Shown: positions 25,604 through 34,870 of the stretch, piece after piece
Layout of the letters: every line of letters starts with the position of its first letter
How positions within the stretch are numbered: the first letter of the stretch is position 1
Source of the DNA: Rhodospirillales bacterium
GTDB lineage: Bacteria > Pseudomonadota > Alphaproteobacteria > Rhodospirillales > Rhodospirillaceae
Length of the DNA: 64,000 bases
Assembly (NCBI GenBank): GCA_028281845.1
Contig: JANQJD010000008.1
Location: forward strand, 186,001 to 250,000
Direction: 5' to 3'
Position numbers and translations under genes: made by a program
The notes under the pieces: model-generated
Databases searched by the model: none
Told to the model about the DNA's origin: nothing
What the model saw: the letters and a program-made list of their open reading frames with translations, nothing else

Positions 25604-28600
25604 ATGGTATATTCATCTTTTGTTCATCTTCGTACTCATACGGCCTATTCCCTTTCAGAAGGCGCCATCACCATCAAGGAATTGATACAGCTCTGCAGGG
25701 CTATGACAATGCCCGCAGTGGCTATCACTGATACGAACAATCTCTTTGGGGCTATGGAATTCTCTTCCGCCTGCCTTGAGGCGGGTATTCAACCCATCAT
25801 AGGCTGCCAGCTTTCCTTCAAACACGAATACGAGGACAGAGCACGTCTGTCCCATGAGCAGGGCACGCTTGGATCAATCGTGCTGCTGGTACAAAACAGT
25901 ATCGGCTATGAAAACATGCTTAAAATAGTCAGTCAGTCTTATTTGCAACATAGTAATAATATTCACATATCATGTGATATTTTAAATGGTAAATCTGATG
26001 GATTATTACTATTGACTGGTGGTGCATACGGACCTATTGGCCGTCTACTCGCTACGAGCAGGCCAGACAAGGCCAGGGAAATGCTGGAACAGCTGACCTC
26101 TCTCTTCCCGGGTCGGACATATGTGGAAATCCAGCGTCATTGTTTGTCTGAAGAAGATCGGACTGAAAAATCTTTAATAGAATTATCATATGAGATGAAT
26201 ATACCATTAGTAGCAACAAATGAAGCATTTTTCGCAACACCTGAGATGTATGCAGCACATGATGTCCTGTTGTGTATCGCCAGCGGGGCGTACTTGGGAC
26301 AGGAAGACCGTCGTCGTCTGACGGCAGAACATCATTTCAAGACAGCAGAAGCAATGAGTGCTCTGTTTGCCGACCTCCCAGAAGCTTTCAACAACACCCT
26401 CACAGTGGCGCAACGCTGCTCCTTCGTGGTCGAAAAGCGCAAGCCACTCCTGCCACCCTTTCGAACAGATTCCGCTTGCAGTGAGGGAAGAGAACTGCGT
26501 GCCCGTGCCAGCGCCGGTTTAGAAAAACGCTTGAAGACTCTTGTTCTGGCGCCCAGAACGACGGAAGAGCCGTCTGCTCCTGTACAGAGCGCACAGTCCT
26601 ATTGGGAGAGGCTACAACATGAACTTTCAATTATTGAGAAAATGGGATTCCCAGGATATTTCTTAATAGTTGCTGATTTCATTCAGTGGGCTAAGGCCAA
26701 CGACGTGCCAGTAGGGCCAGGGCGTGGCTCAGGTGCTGGATCTCTAGTTGCATGGGCGCTGACTATCACAGATCTCGATCCCTTGCGTTTCGGACTCCTC
26801 TTCGAGCGCTTTCTCAATCCTGAGCGGGTCTCGATGCCTGACTTTGACATAGACTTCTGTCAGGAACGCAGGGATCGCGTGATCCGCTATGTTCAAGATC
26901 GGTATGGTTACATGAACGTCGCCCAGATCATCACTTTTGGCAAACTGCAAGCGCGTGCGGTGCTGCGCGATGTCGGTCGTGTGCTGCAGATTCCCTATGG
27001 GCAGGTTGATCGGATCTGCAAGCTCGTGCCCAACAACCCGGCTCATCCTACTCCGCTCAAAGAGGCCATAGAGCGGGAACCAAAACTGCGCGAGTTGCAG
27101 ATCTCTGAACCTGTCGTGGCAAAAATGCTCGATATAGGCGTGAAACTGGAGGGTCTGTACCGTCATGTCTCCACTCATGCTGCTGGTGTAGTCATCGGAG
27201 ACCGCAGACTGGATGCCTTAGTGCCGCTCTATCGGGACTCACGTTCTGACATGCCCGTGACTCAGTTTAACATGAAATGGGTGGAAAGCGCTGGTCTGGT
27301 GAAGTTTGATTTTCTTGGATTAAAGACATTAACAGTCATTTCACGTACAGTTGATTTTATAATAAAAAATAGAGGAATACGATTTGATCTTACGAAAATT
27401 CCATTTAATGATAAATTAACATTTAATCTCCTCTCAAATGGAGAAACTCTTGGAATTTTTCAGTTAGAAAGTGCTGGTATGCGAGACGTGCTGCGCAGCA
27501 TGAAACCGGACTCGCTGGAAGATATTATTGCCGTTGTTGCTCTGTACAGGCCTGGTCCTATTGATCACATTTCCTCCTATATCCGCCGCAAGCACGGTCA
27601 AGAAATCCCTGATTACCTCCACCCTGTCTTGGAACCCATCTTGCAGGAGACATATGGCATCGTGGTCTACCAGGAGCAGGTCATGCAGATTGCCCAGGCG
27701 CTAGCAGGCTACTCGTTGGGGGGCGCAGATCTCTTACGGCGTGCCATGGGGAAGAAGATTAAAGAGGCGATGGAAGCCCAGCGGAAGATCTTTGTGGAGG
27801 GCGCTGTGGCCAGGGGTGTAGCGCCAAACAAGGCTGCAGAGGTGTTCGACCTCGTCGCAAAGTTCGCCGAGTACGGGTTCAATAAATCGCATGCGGCAGC
27901 TTACGCTGTGATCGCCTATCAGACTGCCTACCTCAAGACAAACTATACGGTTGAGTTCATGGCTGCGACTATGACATTAGACATGCATAACACAGAAAAG
28001 TTGACTCTTTTCCGTCAAGAACTGAGAAGGTTGAACATCCCACTATTGCCTCCTGACATTAACCACTCAGAGGCGATGTTCACCGTTGAAGGTCCCGCGA
28101 TTCGCTACGCCTTAGGGGCCATCCGCAATGTTGGCGTTGGCACGATGGAATCTCTAGTGGAAGAGCGCGCCCGGAATGGCCTCTTTAACAACATCACAGA
28201 TTGCATTAATCGCCTTGATTCCCGGATACTGAATAAACGGCAGGTAGAGAATCTCGTCAAGGCCGGCGCCCTTGACACTCTGGAACGGAATCGCGCGCGT
28301 TTGTTTGATGGAGTCGAGAGACTTGTGCGCGCTGCCATGGCTATGGCTCAGGAGCGGATAGGCAGGCAGGTCAATCTGTTCGAGAGCACGGCACAAGCGG
28401 CACCCCCCATTACACTACAGAATCGTGTTCCTTGGTCGCCAATGGAAAGACTCGAACGTGAGCGTGAGGCGCTTGGTTTTTACCTGTCAGAACATCCCCT
28501 GGATGTCTACGGATCTATTATAGACAAACTGCAGGTACAATCTCTGGCAGAAGTCAGACGACAACTAGAGTGTGGTGAGAGTGGTGTGAGAAAGATGGCA

Positions 28601-29059
28601 GCTATTCTGATGGGCCGCAAGGAACGCGTGGGGAGGAATGGTGCACGCTATGCATTTTTGCATTTTTCAGATACAACTGGAAATTTTGAATGTACTTTGT
28701 TTGCAGAAGTCCTCGTAGCCGCACGGGATCTTCTCGATTCTGGCAAACCGCTGCTACTGACTGTCAATGCCCGACTGGATAACGGTCAAGTGAGGTTTGT
28801 GGTGCAGAGAGTTGAAGATCTGGAAAGCACAGCTGTTTTCGTCACAAACCGTTTAGAGGTGAATCTTGCAGAGAGTGGACCGCTCATGTCACTCAAGGCC
28901 ATCCTCGAACGCGAAAGGCGTGGGCATAGCACTGTTGTTCTCTACCCAGATGTCCCAGGATACACAGTGGAAATCATTTTGCCAGGCCGTTACGCGCTGA
29001 CAGCGCATTTTTTATCTGTTTTGCGAGAAGTCCCTGGAATAATTGTTACTATGAAATGA
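25604..29059 (+). CDS. dnaE: DNA polymerase III subunit alpha
   Basis: Replicative polymerase, 1151 residues. ATG 25604 is chosen because the family N-terminus (FVHLRTHTAYSLSEGAI) follows at once. The PHP domain occupies about residues 5-280. The polymerase palm contains GPGRGSGAGSLVAWAL and the catalytic aspartates in PDFDIDFCQERR (about residue 410). RHVSTHAAGVVI, VALYRPGPIDHI, GIVVYQEQVMQIAQ, RRAMGKK and EYGFNKSHAAAYAVIAYQTAYLK are intact. A helix-hairpin-helix and OB-fold region follow (AAILMGRKERVGRNGARYAFLHFSD). Short AT-rich patches with rare-looking codons occur near 25940-26000, 26170-26220 and 27350-27460 but do not break the frame. Confidence 0.97.
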   Translation: MVYSSFVHLRTHTAYSLSEGAITIKELIQLCRAMTMPAVAITDTNNLFGAMEFSSACLEAGIQPIIGCQLSFKHEYEDRARLSHEQGTLGSIVLLVQNSIGYENMLKIVSQSYLQHSNNIHISCDILNGKSDGLLLLTGGAYGPIGRLLATSRPDKAREMLEQLTSLFPGRTYVEIQRHCLSEEDRTEKSLIELSYEMNIPLVATNEAFFATPEMYAAHDVLLCIASGAYLGQEDRRRLTAEHHFKTAEAMSALFADLPEAFNNTLTVAQRCSFVVEKRKPLLPPFRTDSACSEGRELRARASAGLEKRLKTLVLAPRTTEEPSAPVQSAQSYWERLQHELSIIEKMGFPGYFLIVADFIQWAKANDVPVGPGRGSGAGSLVAWALTITDLDPLRFGLLFERFLNPERVSMPDFDIDFCQERRDRVIRYVQDRYGYMNVAQIITFGKLQARAVLRDVGRVLQIPYGQVDRICKLVPNNPAHPTPLKEAIEREPKLRELQISEPVVAKMLDIGVKLEGLYRHVSTHAAGVVIGDRRLDALVPLYRDSRSDMPVTQFNMKWVESAGLVKFDFLGLKTLTVISRTVDFIIKNRGIRFDLTKIPFNDKLTFNLLSNGETLGIFQLESAGMRDVLRSMKPDSLEDIIAVVALYRPGPIDHISSYIRRKHGQEIPDYLHPVLEPILQETYGIVVYQEQVMQIAQALAGYSLGGADLLRRAMGKKIKEAMEAQRKIFVEGAVARGVAPNKAAEVFDLVAKFAEYGFNKSHAAAYAVIAYQTAYLKTNYTVEFMAATMTLDMHNTEKLTLFRQELRRLNIPLLPPDINHSEAMFTVEGPAIRYALGAIRNVGVGTMESLVEERARNGLFNNITDCINRLDSRILNKRQVENLVKAGALDTLERNRARLFDGVERLVRAAMAMAQERIGRQVNLFESTAQAAPPITLQNRVPWSPMERLEREREALGFYLSEHPLDVYGSIIDKLQVQSLAEVRRQLECGESGVRKMAAILMGRKERVGRNGARYAFLHFSDTTGNFECTLFAEVLVAARDLLDSGKPLLLTVNARLDNGQVRFVVQRVEDLESTAVFVTNRLEVNLAESGPLMSLKAILERERRGHSTVVLYPDVPGYTVEIILPGRYALTAHFLSVLREVPGIIVTMK

Positions 29060-29096
29060 GTAATTTTATCCATGTTATTTTAAGAAGCGTTCTGAA

Positions 29097-30347
29097 TTAG
29101 AGTAATTCTCCTCGCAAAAGGCGAGGTAACTCACCTACAGTGCCCATCGCATGCCTCATAAAAAACGTCTTCAGCGGTGGCAAGTTGTTGACAAGAGCCA
29201 AGCCGGAATCCCGGATCAACCGCACTGGGCTAATGTCGTTTGAGAAAAGATTGTTAAGAACGTCAGTTAAAGCGAGCATCATCATGTTATCGAAACGTCG
29301 CCAGCGTTGGTAACAAGTGAGCCTGTTTGTATCACCGATATCGAGTCCAAGACGGATAGCGTTCACGATCACTTCAGCTAAAACAGCAACATCCCGGATG
29401 CCCATGTTCAGGCCCTGGCCAGCGAGCGGGTGCATACCATGGGCGGCGTCGCCAACTAAGGCCAGGCGCTGTGCTATATAGGACTCAGCAAACTGCAATG
29501 ACAGTGGGTAGGAAAAACGCGGACCAGTGACTCGTATTGCACCCAGGAAATCCCCGAAGCGAGACTGCAGCTCCGTGAGGAAAGCGTTCTCGTTCATGGC
29601 CATCAGGATTGGAGCAAATCGATCCCGTTCCACCCAGACGATAGATGATTGGTGGGGGTGCACGAGAGGCAGGATGGCAAAGGGACCAGCTGGTAAGAAA
29701 TGTTCGTACGCTACATTGTAGTGTGGTTCCTGATGGACGACGGTACAGACGATACCCGTTTGGCAATAGTTCCAGCATGTGAGGCTTATGCCAGCGGCAC
29801 TGCGCGTTGGGGAGGCACGGCCATCCGCTGCTATGGCTAAGCTAGCCTTTAGGGAGTGAGTATTATTAATGATGGCATCGACACAACCTATTTTACGATC
29901 GAGATGAGTCACAACGGCAGGAGCAAGCATAGTGACGGTTGGCAATGTCTGTAAACGCTGGAGTAGTGCCCGGCGTACGACCGTGTTCGCGACAATCCAA
30001 CCGAAAGGTTCATTGCCAACTTCAGTATGGTCATAGTGGAGAAAGAGGGGTGAATCCCCATCGACGACACGGATCTCAAGAATGGCTCCGGCGTGTTGGG
30101 CTATTTTTTTCCAAATACCAATTCCCGCTAGCAGACGTTGGCTTGATAGAGAAATCGCCGTGCCGCGACCATCTAGAGAGGGGGTTTGCAACGTTTCAAT
30201 ATTTTCTCTATCAATGAGAATAACGTTGACACTTGCTTGTCCCAAGGCACAGGCAAGCATGCTACCAATCAGACCGCCGCCGATGATCAAAACATCGGCG
30301 ACGATGGTGTCGCGTCCTGTCCTGGTGTCTTTCCTCTCTCTGTGCAT
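29097..30347 (-). CDS. FAD-dependent ubiquinone biosynthesis hydroxylase (UbiH/COQ6 family)
   Basis: Aromatic-ring monooxygenase of ubiquinone synthesis, 416 residues. The FAD-binding motif DVLIIGGGLIGSMLACALGQ begins at residue 18. DGRGTAISLSSQRLL, the family DG motif (IAADGRASPTRSAAGI) and RLALVGDAAHGMHPLAGQGLNMGIRDVAVLAE are all present. Which ring carbon (C1, C5 or C6) is hydroxylated cannot be told from sequence; UbiF, UbiH, UbiI and UbiL share these motifs. It converges with dnaE over 37 bp. The reaction needs oxygen, so ubiquinone, the precursor of rhodoquinone, would be made under at least microaerobic conditions unless an O2-independent route also exists. Confidence 0.9.
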   Translation of the reverse strand: MHRERKDTRTGRDTIVADVLIIGGGLIGSMLACALGQASVNVILIDRENIETLQTPSLDGRGTAISLSSQRLLAGIGIWKKIAQHAGAILEIRVVDGDSPLFLHYDHTEVGNEPFGWIVANTVVRRALLQRLQTLPTVTMLAPAVVTHLDRKIGCVDAIINNTHSLKASLAIAADGRASPTRSAAGISLTCWNYCQTGIVCTVVHQEPHYNVAYEHFLPAGPFAILPLVHPHQSSIVWVERDRFAPILMAMNENAFLTELQSRFGDFLGAIRVTGPRFSYPLSLQFAESYIAQRLALVGDAAHGMHPLAGQGLNMGIRDVAVLAEVIVNAIRLGLDIGDTNRLTCYQRWRRFDNMMMLALTDVLNNLFSNDISPVRLIRDSGLALVNNLPPLKTFFMRHAMGTVGELPRLLRGELL

Positions 30348-30638
30348 CGCTCAGCTCCCGTGCCCCATCCGGGGCTGTTCAGGAATGCCTTGTTGCACAT
30401 CATTTGTCCAGCAGTACTGCAATTTTTCCCCATCAATGGGAATTCTTTCCCCTTAATGGTAAGGGTATGGTACACGTGCGTGAGATTGGGAACATCCCTA
30501 ACCAGCCGGCATACGCGAGCAGGGCGCGGGAGCATGCCAGCTAAAAAATAAAAGGCATCCCAGACAAGGCCGCGCCCTCAGAGGACACGCGCGCCAGGTT
30601 ATGGTCTATTGGGGGGTTTTGGGAGTGTGTCGTGTCCC

Positions 30639-31214
30639 ATGAAGCTTGCCGACGTTGACATCCGCGCTGCTCTCGCGACTGGGCGCTTGCGCATAGATCC
30701 CCGACCTGCAGAACAGGAAATTGGGGCAGTGTCAGTGGACCTGCAGCTTGGCACAACCTTTCGGGTTTTGGTCCCTGGTCAGACGGTCGACCTCGCGCCC
30801 TCTGGTGGCCATTGGCAAGACAAGATGGAACAGTTGATGACTCTCGTCGAAATCAGACATGGAGAGGCCTTCTATTTGCATCCAGGCGCTTTTGCACTGG
30901 GTATTACGCGGCAGCGCATTACACTGCCAGATGACATGGCCGGCCGTTTGGATGGCCGGAGTAGTCTTGCCCGCGTCGGCCTCATGGTCCATGCCACAGC
31001 GCACACTATTGATCCAGGCTGGGACGGGCGAATTACACTTGAATTTTTCAACTGTGGAAAATGGCTGCTGGCCATGCGGGCCGGCATGCATATCTGCGCC
31101 CTGAGTTTTGAGCCCCTGTTGTCGCCGACATCAAAACCCTATGCCCGCCAATCAGGTGCGAAATACAGGGGACAAGATAGCCCATTGCCCAGCAGGCTTG
31201 GACGCCTTCTGTAA
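30639..31214 (+). CDS. dcd: dCTP deaminase
   Basis: Deaminates dCTP to dUTP for thymidylate synthesis; 191 residues, matching E. coli Dcd (193). ATG 30639 starts MKLADVDIRAALATGRLRIDP. IGAVSVDLQLGTTFRV, the PGxFALGIT region and the active-site block GRSSLARVGLMVHATAHTIDPGWDG, with the catalytic Glu in ITLEFFN, are present. The C-terminal KYRGQDSPLPSR lid is complete. The 290-bp upstream spacer (30348-30638) has a few imperfect short repeats (TTTCCCC..CAATGG / CTTTCCCC..TAATGG near 30425-30465) and no gene. Confidence 0.95.
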   Translation: MKLADVDIRAALATGRLRIDPRPAEQEIGAVSVDLQLGTTFRVLVPGQTVDLAPSGGHWQDKMEQLMTLVEIRHGEAFYLHPGAFALGITRQRITLPDDMAGRLDGRSSLARVGLMVHATAHTIDPGWDGRITLEFFNCGKWLLAMRAGMHICALSFEPLLSPTSKPYARQSGAKYRGQDSPLPSRLGRLL

Positions 31215-31944
31215 GCCATCTCCAACAGTCAGAATCCAGTCCGTGTTACGTGTCACAAAAAAGAGAGCGTTAGACGATTTCACATGGTTGAGTTATCCGT
31301 CCTGCCTACCTTCCTCTGAACAGGGTTTGTAGAGGGGGAAAGACTGCAAAATTCTCTCAACGTTATGGCGTTCTACCCCTAACACTGGCTTATCAGTGCG
31401 ACTGAATCAGCTAGTCGAAGGCGCAGGAACAGGAAGAGGAACGCGATTCTCAAAAGACACGCTGATCTCGCATCCATCACACGCCGAACGCAGCACGAAT
31501 CGCTGCTGCTGCGGTGCTTCCCTCGTTCGGCATGTCCCGCAACCGCAAATTCATTGCAGGCGCACGGTGTGCAGGGATCTGTTCGTCGAGTCGAAGGCGC
31601 TCTTTTGGTGTGCCAGTTGTGTGGCAGGTTTTTTCCGTCCCCGGATACCATCCACAAAGTGTCAACGGACTTTCTATATCTCTCGATGATCTTTCTGCGG
31701 CGTGTCATTATGTCGAGGGGACGAACGCGGAAGTAGTGTTCTCATGCAGGAATAGTGGGCTCTGCACAAGGGCGCACGATTGGATTGGGATGGGCTGACT
31801 GTACCTCATGGGTATCGGTGACTCGCGCTCTGAGTTTCAGGAGACGACTGGCAAGGGGGCAAGGGTGTCCCAGTAGCGGGTTATTTTGGTTGTGCAGACA
31901 GCGTGACGGGCTTGATATGGCAGCGCCATATGAAGGGGGACATG
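31215..31944. other. 730-bp spacer upstream of cbiMNQO
   Basis: It holds many short overlapping frames on both strands with no clear gene, and a possible zinc-finger relic at 31554-31760. I looked for a cobalamin or NiCo riboswitch and found only a partial B12-box-like stretch near 31838-31853 without the conserved core. Confidence 0.45.
31554..31760 (+). pseudogene. possible relic of a Ros/MucR-like zinc-finger gene
   Basis: One frame reads VRRVEGALLVCQLCGRFFPS. The next frame continues YHPQSVNGLSISLDDLSAACHYVEGTN, and the first frame's tail ends SRGRTR. Together they resemble the layout of Ros/MucR regulators: CxxC, aromatic core, two His, then GLSxxxYRxxYxLxRGT. The match needs a frameshift near 31640 and some key residues differ. 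Treat as a tentative reading only. Confidence 0.25.
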
Positions 31945-32577
31945 ATGCATATCATGGAAGGATATTTGCCTGTCAGCCATGCGATTTTGTGGACGACGGT
32001 GGCAGCGCCTTTTGTTGTCCATGGGATACGACATTTGCTCCATTTATTAGCGAATAGACCAAGCGATAAACTGACTCTAGCAGCCGTTGGTGCGTATACA
32101 CTTGTCCTCTCAGCTCTCAAGGTGCCATCAGTCACAGGCAGTTCCTCACATCCAACAGGAACAGGATTGGGCGCGCTGCTATTCGGGCCACCTGTGATGG
32201 CTGTGATGGGCACAATTGTGTTGATTTTCCAGGCCTTGTTATTGGCGCATGGTGGCTTGACGACCCTTGGTGCAAACATTTTCTCTATGGCTGTGGCAGG
32301 CCCTTGGGTCGCCTGGCTCATTTTTCGTTTGGGCCGGCGGCGAGTCCGGCGCGTGGCGCTTTTTCTTGCCGTGGTCATGGGGACGCTCGTGACCTATGGT
32401 GTCACGGCCGTTCAACTGGCTCTCGCCTTTCCCGATCCTCTCAGTGGGGTGACAGGTGCGATGGTGAAGTTTCTTACCGTGTTTGGTCCCACCCAGATTC
32501 CACTGGCCATCAGCGAGGGTTTGTTAACATTGGTGGTCATCAATATCTTCATCAAAAATGAAAAGCACGATACCTAA
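31945..32577 (+). CDS. cbiM: ECF-type cobalt/nickel transporter substrate-specific subunit CbiM
   Basis: Membrane S-component of the cobalt/nickel importer, 210 residues with about six membrane segments. ATG 31945 is preferred over ATG 31942 because the mature family begins Met-His, the second-position His being a metal ligand (here [16 protein letters not shown]), and because AAGGGGGA at 31933-31940 is well spaced. Conserved segments [27 protein letters not shown] and [20 protein letters not shown], with further metal-site His, are intact. The presence of CbiN favours cobalt, but Ni specificity cannot be excluded. It is first in cbiMNQO. Confidence 0.93.
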   Translation: MHIMEGYLPVSHAILWTTVAAPFVVHGIRHLLHLLANRPSDKLTLAAVGAYTLVLSALKVPSVTGSSSHPTGTGLGALLFGPPVMAVMGTIVLIFQALLLAHGGLTTLGANIFSMAVAGPWVAWLIFRLGRRRVRRVALFLAVVMGTLVTYGVTAVQLALAFPDPLSGVTGAMVKFLTVFGPTQIPLAISEGLLTLVVINIFIKNEKHDT

Positions 32578-32624
32578 CCTCACAAGAGGGAACATAAAGT
32601 GAAAATTTGGGGGATAGAACTGTG

Positions 32625-32981
32625 ATGCAACGCTCTGTACTGATTCTAATCGTATGCAGCTTGGTGGGTATGCCGCTTCTCTGGTCAGTGCCTCGAGACC
32701 TCGGAGAGCCATTCGTCGGAACAGATAGCCAGGCTGTTGCCATAATCGCGACTCTTGCTCCGGATTATAAACCATGGATAGAGATACCATGGAATAAACA
32801 AGTAAAAATTGTAGAAAGTTTCTTATTTGCCCTACAGGCAGCCCTTGGTGCAGGGGTGGTAGGGTATTATCTGGGACGACGGGGACGGCGTCGTTGTCAC
32901 GGCGCTGTCCAGGACCGCAGGGGAGCCGCTCAGGGCACGACCTCTCCTTCTGACGAAGGCCATACGGATGTACCTGGTTGA
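32625..32981 (+). CDS. cbiN: cobalt transport protein CbiN
   Basis: Small two-helix component of the cobalt importer that helps load metal into CbiM; 118 residues from ATG 32625 (GGGGGA upstream; GTG 32622 is also possible). The periplasmic loop and second helix carry the family signature PDYKPWIEIPWNKQVKIVESFLFALQAALGAGVVGYYLG. The C-terminal 35 residues after RRGRRR are a polar tail not seen in most CbiN. The stop overlaps cbiQ by 14 bp. The 47-bp gap from cbiM is the only spacer in the operon. Confidence 0.9.
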   Translation: MQRSVLILIVCSLVGMPLLWSVPRDLGEPFVGTDSQAVAIIATLAPDYKPWIEIPWNKQVKIVESFLFALQAALGAGVVGYYLGRRGRRRCHGAVQDRRGAAQGTTSPSDEGHTDVPG

Positions 32982-33705
32982 CAGGCTCGCTTGTACTAAT
33001 CGCCTCACCGCTCGTCACCCCTTGGAAAAGGTCCTGTTGGCTGGGGGGCTGTTGGGAACAAATATTGTCGTCCCGCCATGGCCCGGGGCCTTGCTTGTAC
33101 TCGGCACTATAACAGCCGCTGCAATAGGTGTCGCGAGGTTGCCGCTTCGCGAATGGTTCCGAGTGTTGTCGTGGCCGATGGGTTTTTTATTAGCTGGGAG
33201 TAGCGTAATGGCGCTGGCAGTGGATCCGGCCAGCGCGGTGGTGTCAGTCCATCCGGAAGGGGTGCAGACGGCTGTTCTAACAAGTCTGCGAGCGTTAGCC
33301 GCTGTGTCATGCCTTGCCTTCCTTGCGCTGACTACCCCGATGGCTGACATGGGATGGTTGTTATCACGTGCTGGGATACCGCTTCCATTAATAGAAATTT
33401 CTTTTCTTACTTACCGTTTTGCGATATTATTGGTGGAGATGGCCCGTCACGGGGTGACAGCGCAGAAGGCGAGGCTCGGCTGGCATGGCCCGTGGCGAGC
33501 CGCACGGGCGGCGCATCTTTTAGCAGCAGCATTACTCCCGCGCGCTCTTGAACGGGCACGGCGTCTTGAAACAGGTCTAACGGCGCGGGGGTTCACCGGA
33601 GCGTTAGGCGTGCGGCAACGTGATCGCCTGCCGCCCTCTTCGGCGGGGATAGCCATGGTGCTTGGCACAGTGATGGCGGTCGCCACAGCGGGTGTCCTCT
33701 TGTGA
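32968..33705 (+). CDS. cbiQ: cobalt ECF transporter T component CbiQ
   Basis: Membrane coupling (T) subunit, 245 residues, about five membrane segments. N-terminal DRLACTNRLTARHPLEKVLLAG matches the CbiQ start. The cytoplasmic coupling helices carry the Ala-Arg-Gly type motifs that dock on the ATPase: MARHGVTAQKARLGWHG and then ERARRLETGLTARGFTG. It overlaps cbiN by 14 bp and cbiO by 4 bp. It works with CbiM, CbiN and CbiO as one complex in the inner membrane. Confidence 0.92.
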   Translation: MYLVDRLACTNRLTARHPLEKVLLAGGLLGTNIVVPPWPGALLVLGTITAAAIGVARLPLREWFRVLSWPMGFLLAGSSVMALAVDPASAVVSVHPEGVQTAVLTSLRALAAVSCLAFLALTTPMADMGWLLSRAGIPLPLIEISFLTYRFAILLVEMARHGVTAQKARLGWHGPWRAARAAHLLAAALLPRALERARRLETGLTARGFTGALGVRQRDRLPPSSAGIAMVLGTVMAVATAGVLL

Positions 33706-34586
33706 CAACGGTTGATCCCGTACTGGAGGCAGAGGGACTTTGGTATGCCTATTCTGGTGGCCCGTGGGCGTTGAACGGTCTCGCGCTGCGGATTCCCCGC
33801 GGGGGGAAAATCGCGATTCTCGGGGCAAACGGAACAGGCAAGACGACCTTACTTCTGCATTTGAATGGTACCTTGCGCCCGAACGCTGGCACAATTTGGC
33901 GCGATGGCGTTCCTGTTCGTTACGGAGCCCGTGCCCTACTGGCATGGCGGACGGCAGTGGGTTTAGTTTTGCAAGATCCTGACGATCAGCTTTTCGCTGC
34001 TACAGTGGCAGAGGACGTCTCGTTCGGACCGTTTAACCTTGGGCTGGAGGATAGTACTGTGCAGCAGCGGGTTGCCGCGGCGTTGGCCGCTATGCGCATT
34101 ACAGATCTCGCCAACTGCCCACCGCACTCTCTCAGCTTCGGACAGCGTAAACGGGTAGCAATCGCAGGACTTCTTGCTATGCATCCGCGTGTTCTCTTGC
34201 TAGACGAACCGACAACCGGGCTGGATGGATGGGGAGTGATTCATCTATTAGCCGCGCTTGATCGACTCGTCGTGAAGTACGGCACGACCATCGTTCTGAC
34301 CACGAATGACGTAGATCTAGCTTATGCCTGGGCCGATGAGGTGGTCCTCCTGCAGGGCGGTCGCACTCTGATTCAGGGGAAAGCGGTCGACGTGCTCTGT
34401 GACACGACATTGCTCCAAGCCGCTCGCCTGCGCCCGCCATGGATGGCGGTCTTAGGGCTGACGGCCAGACGGCTGGGCTTGCTGGGAGCAGATGAATCGT
34501 TACCACGCTCGCGGACTCAGGTGACAAATCTTCTTAAGATAGTCGCAGAATGGAAGGACTATCTATCGGAGAGAGAAGGCAGCTGA
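33702..34586 (+). CDS. cbiO: cobalt ECF transporter ATPase CbiO
   Basis: ABC ATPase powering the metal importer, 294 residues from GTG 33702, overlapping cbiQ by four bases. Walker A is GANGTGKTT (residues 41-49). The Q-loop lies in GLVLQDPDDQLFAATVAEDVSFGP, which is typical of ECF ATPases. The signature is LSFGQRKRVAIAG (Ser-Phe-Gly-Gln form) and Walker B is RVLLLDEPTTGLD. Only one ATPase gene is present, so the complex should contain a CbiO homodimer. The last 60 residues are an unremarkable C-terminal extension of the kind seen in CbiO. Confidence 0.95.
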   Translation: MTTVDPVLEAEGLWYAYSGGPWALNGLALRIPRGGKIAILGANGTGKTTLLLHLNGTLRPNAGTIWRDGVPVRYGARALLAWRTAVGLVLQDPDDQLFAATVAEDVSFGPFNLGLEDSTVQQRVAAALAAMRITDLANCPPHSLSFGQRKRVAIAGLLAMHPRVLLLDEPTTGLDGWGVIHLLAALDRLVVKYGTTIVLTTNDVDLAYAWADEVVLLQGGRTLIQGKAVDVLCDTTLLQAARLRPPWMAVLGLTARRLGLLGADESLPRSRTQVTNLLKIVAEWKDYLSEREGS

Positions 34587-34870
34587 AGATCTCTGAAGAA
34601 TTTCATCTACATCACATAAGGAGTAATATCAGTTAAAATAATTTTTAAAAAAAATATTATAATAAGATGAGATTATTAAAGTTGAAAATTTATTTTTCGA
34701 CTCTCTGGAGAGGAAAAGTTGCTGCGATCCCTGTATCTGTCTTGCAATCTGCGAGATCTTTATGGTAGCTCATAATATGGGGGTGGAGCACGAGCTGTCG
34801 TGGTGGCCGCTTCTGCAGAGGAGTACGGTACTCCGCCTCAGAGAAAGCGCAGTTTCGGAGAACCGGAGAA
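34587..34870 (+). other. AT-rich leader upstream of the F1-ATPase operon
   Basis: No gene. The stretch 34620-34700 is strongly AT-rich compared with its surroundings. It contains TATAAT at 34658-34663 with a weak TTAAAA at 34633-34638 (19-bp spacing), so it may hold the atp promoter about 200 bp ahead of atpH. This is a by-eye suggestion. Confidence 0.35.

Noticed and set aside
31838-31853. B12-box-like sequence (CAGGAGACGACTGGC) as a cobalamin riboswitch
   Set aside because: The conserved upstream core of the riboswitch is not recognisable in the preceding 300 bp, so the match alone is insufficient.
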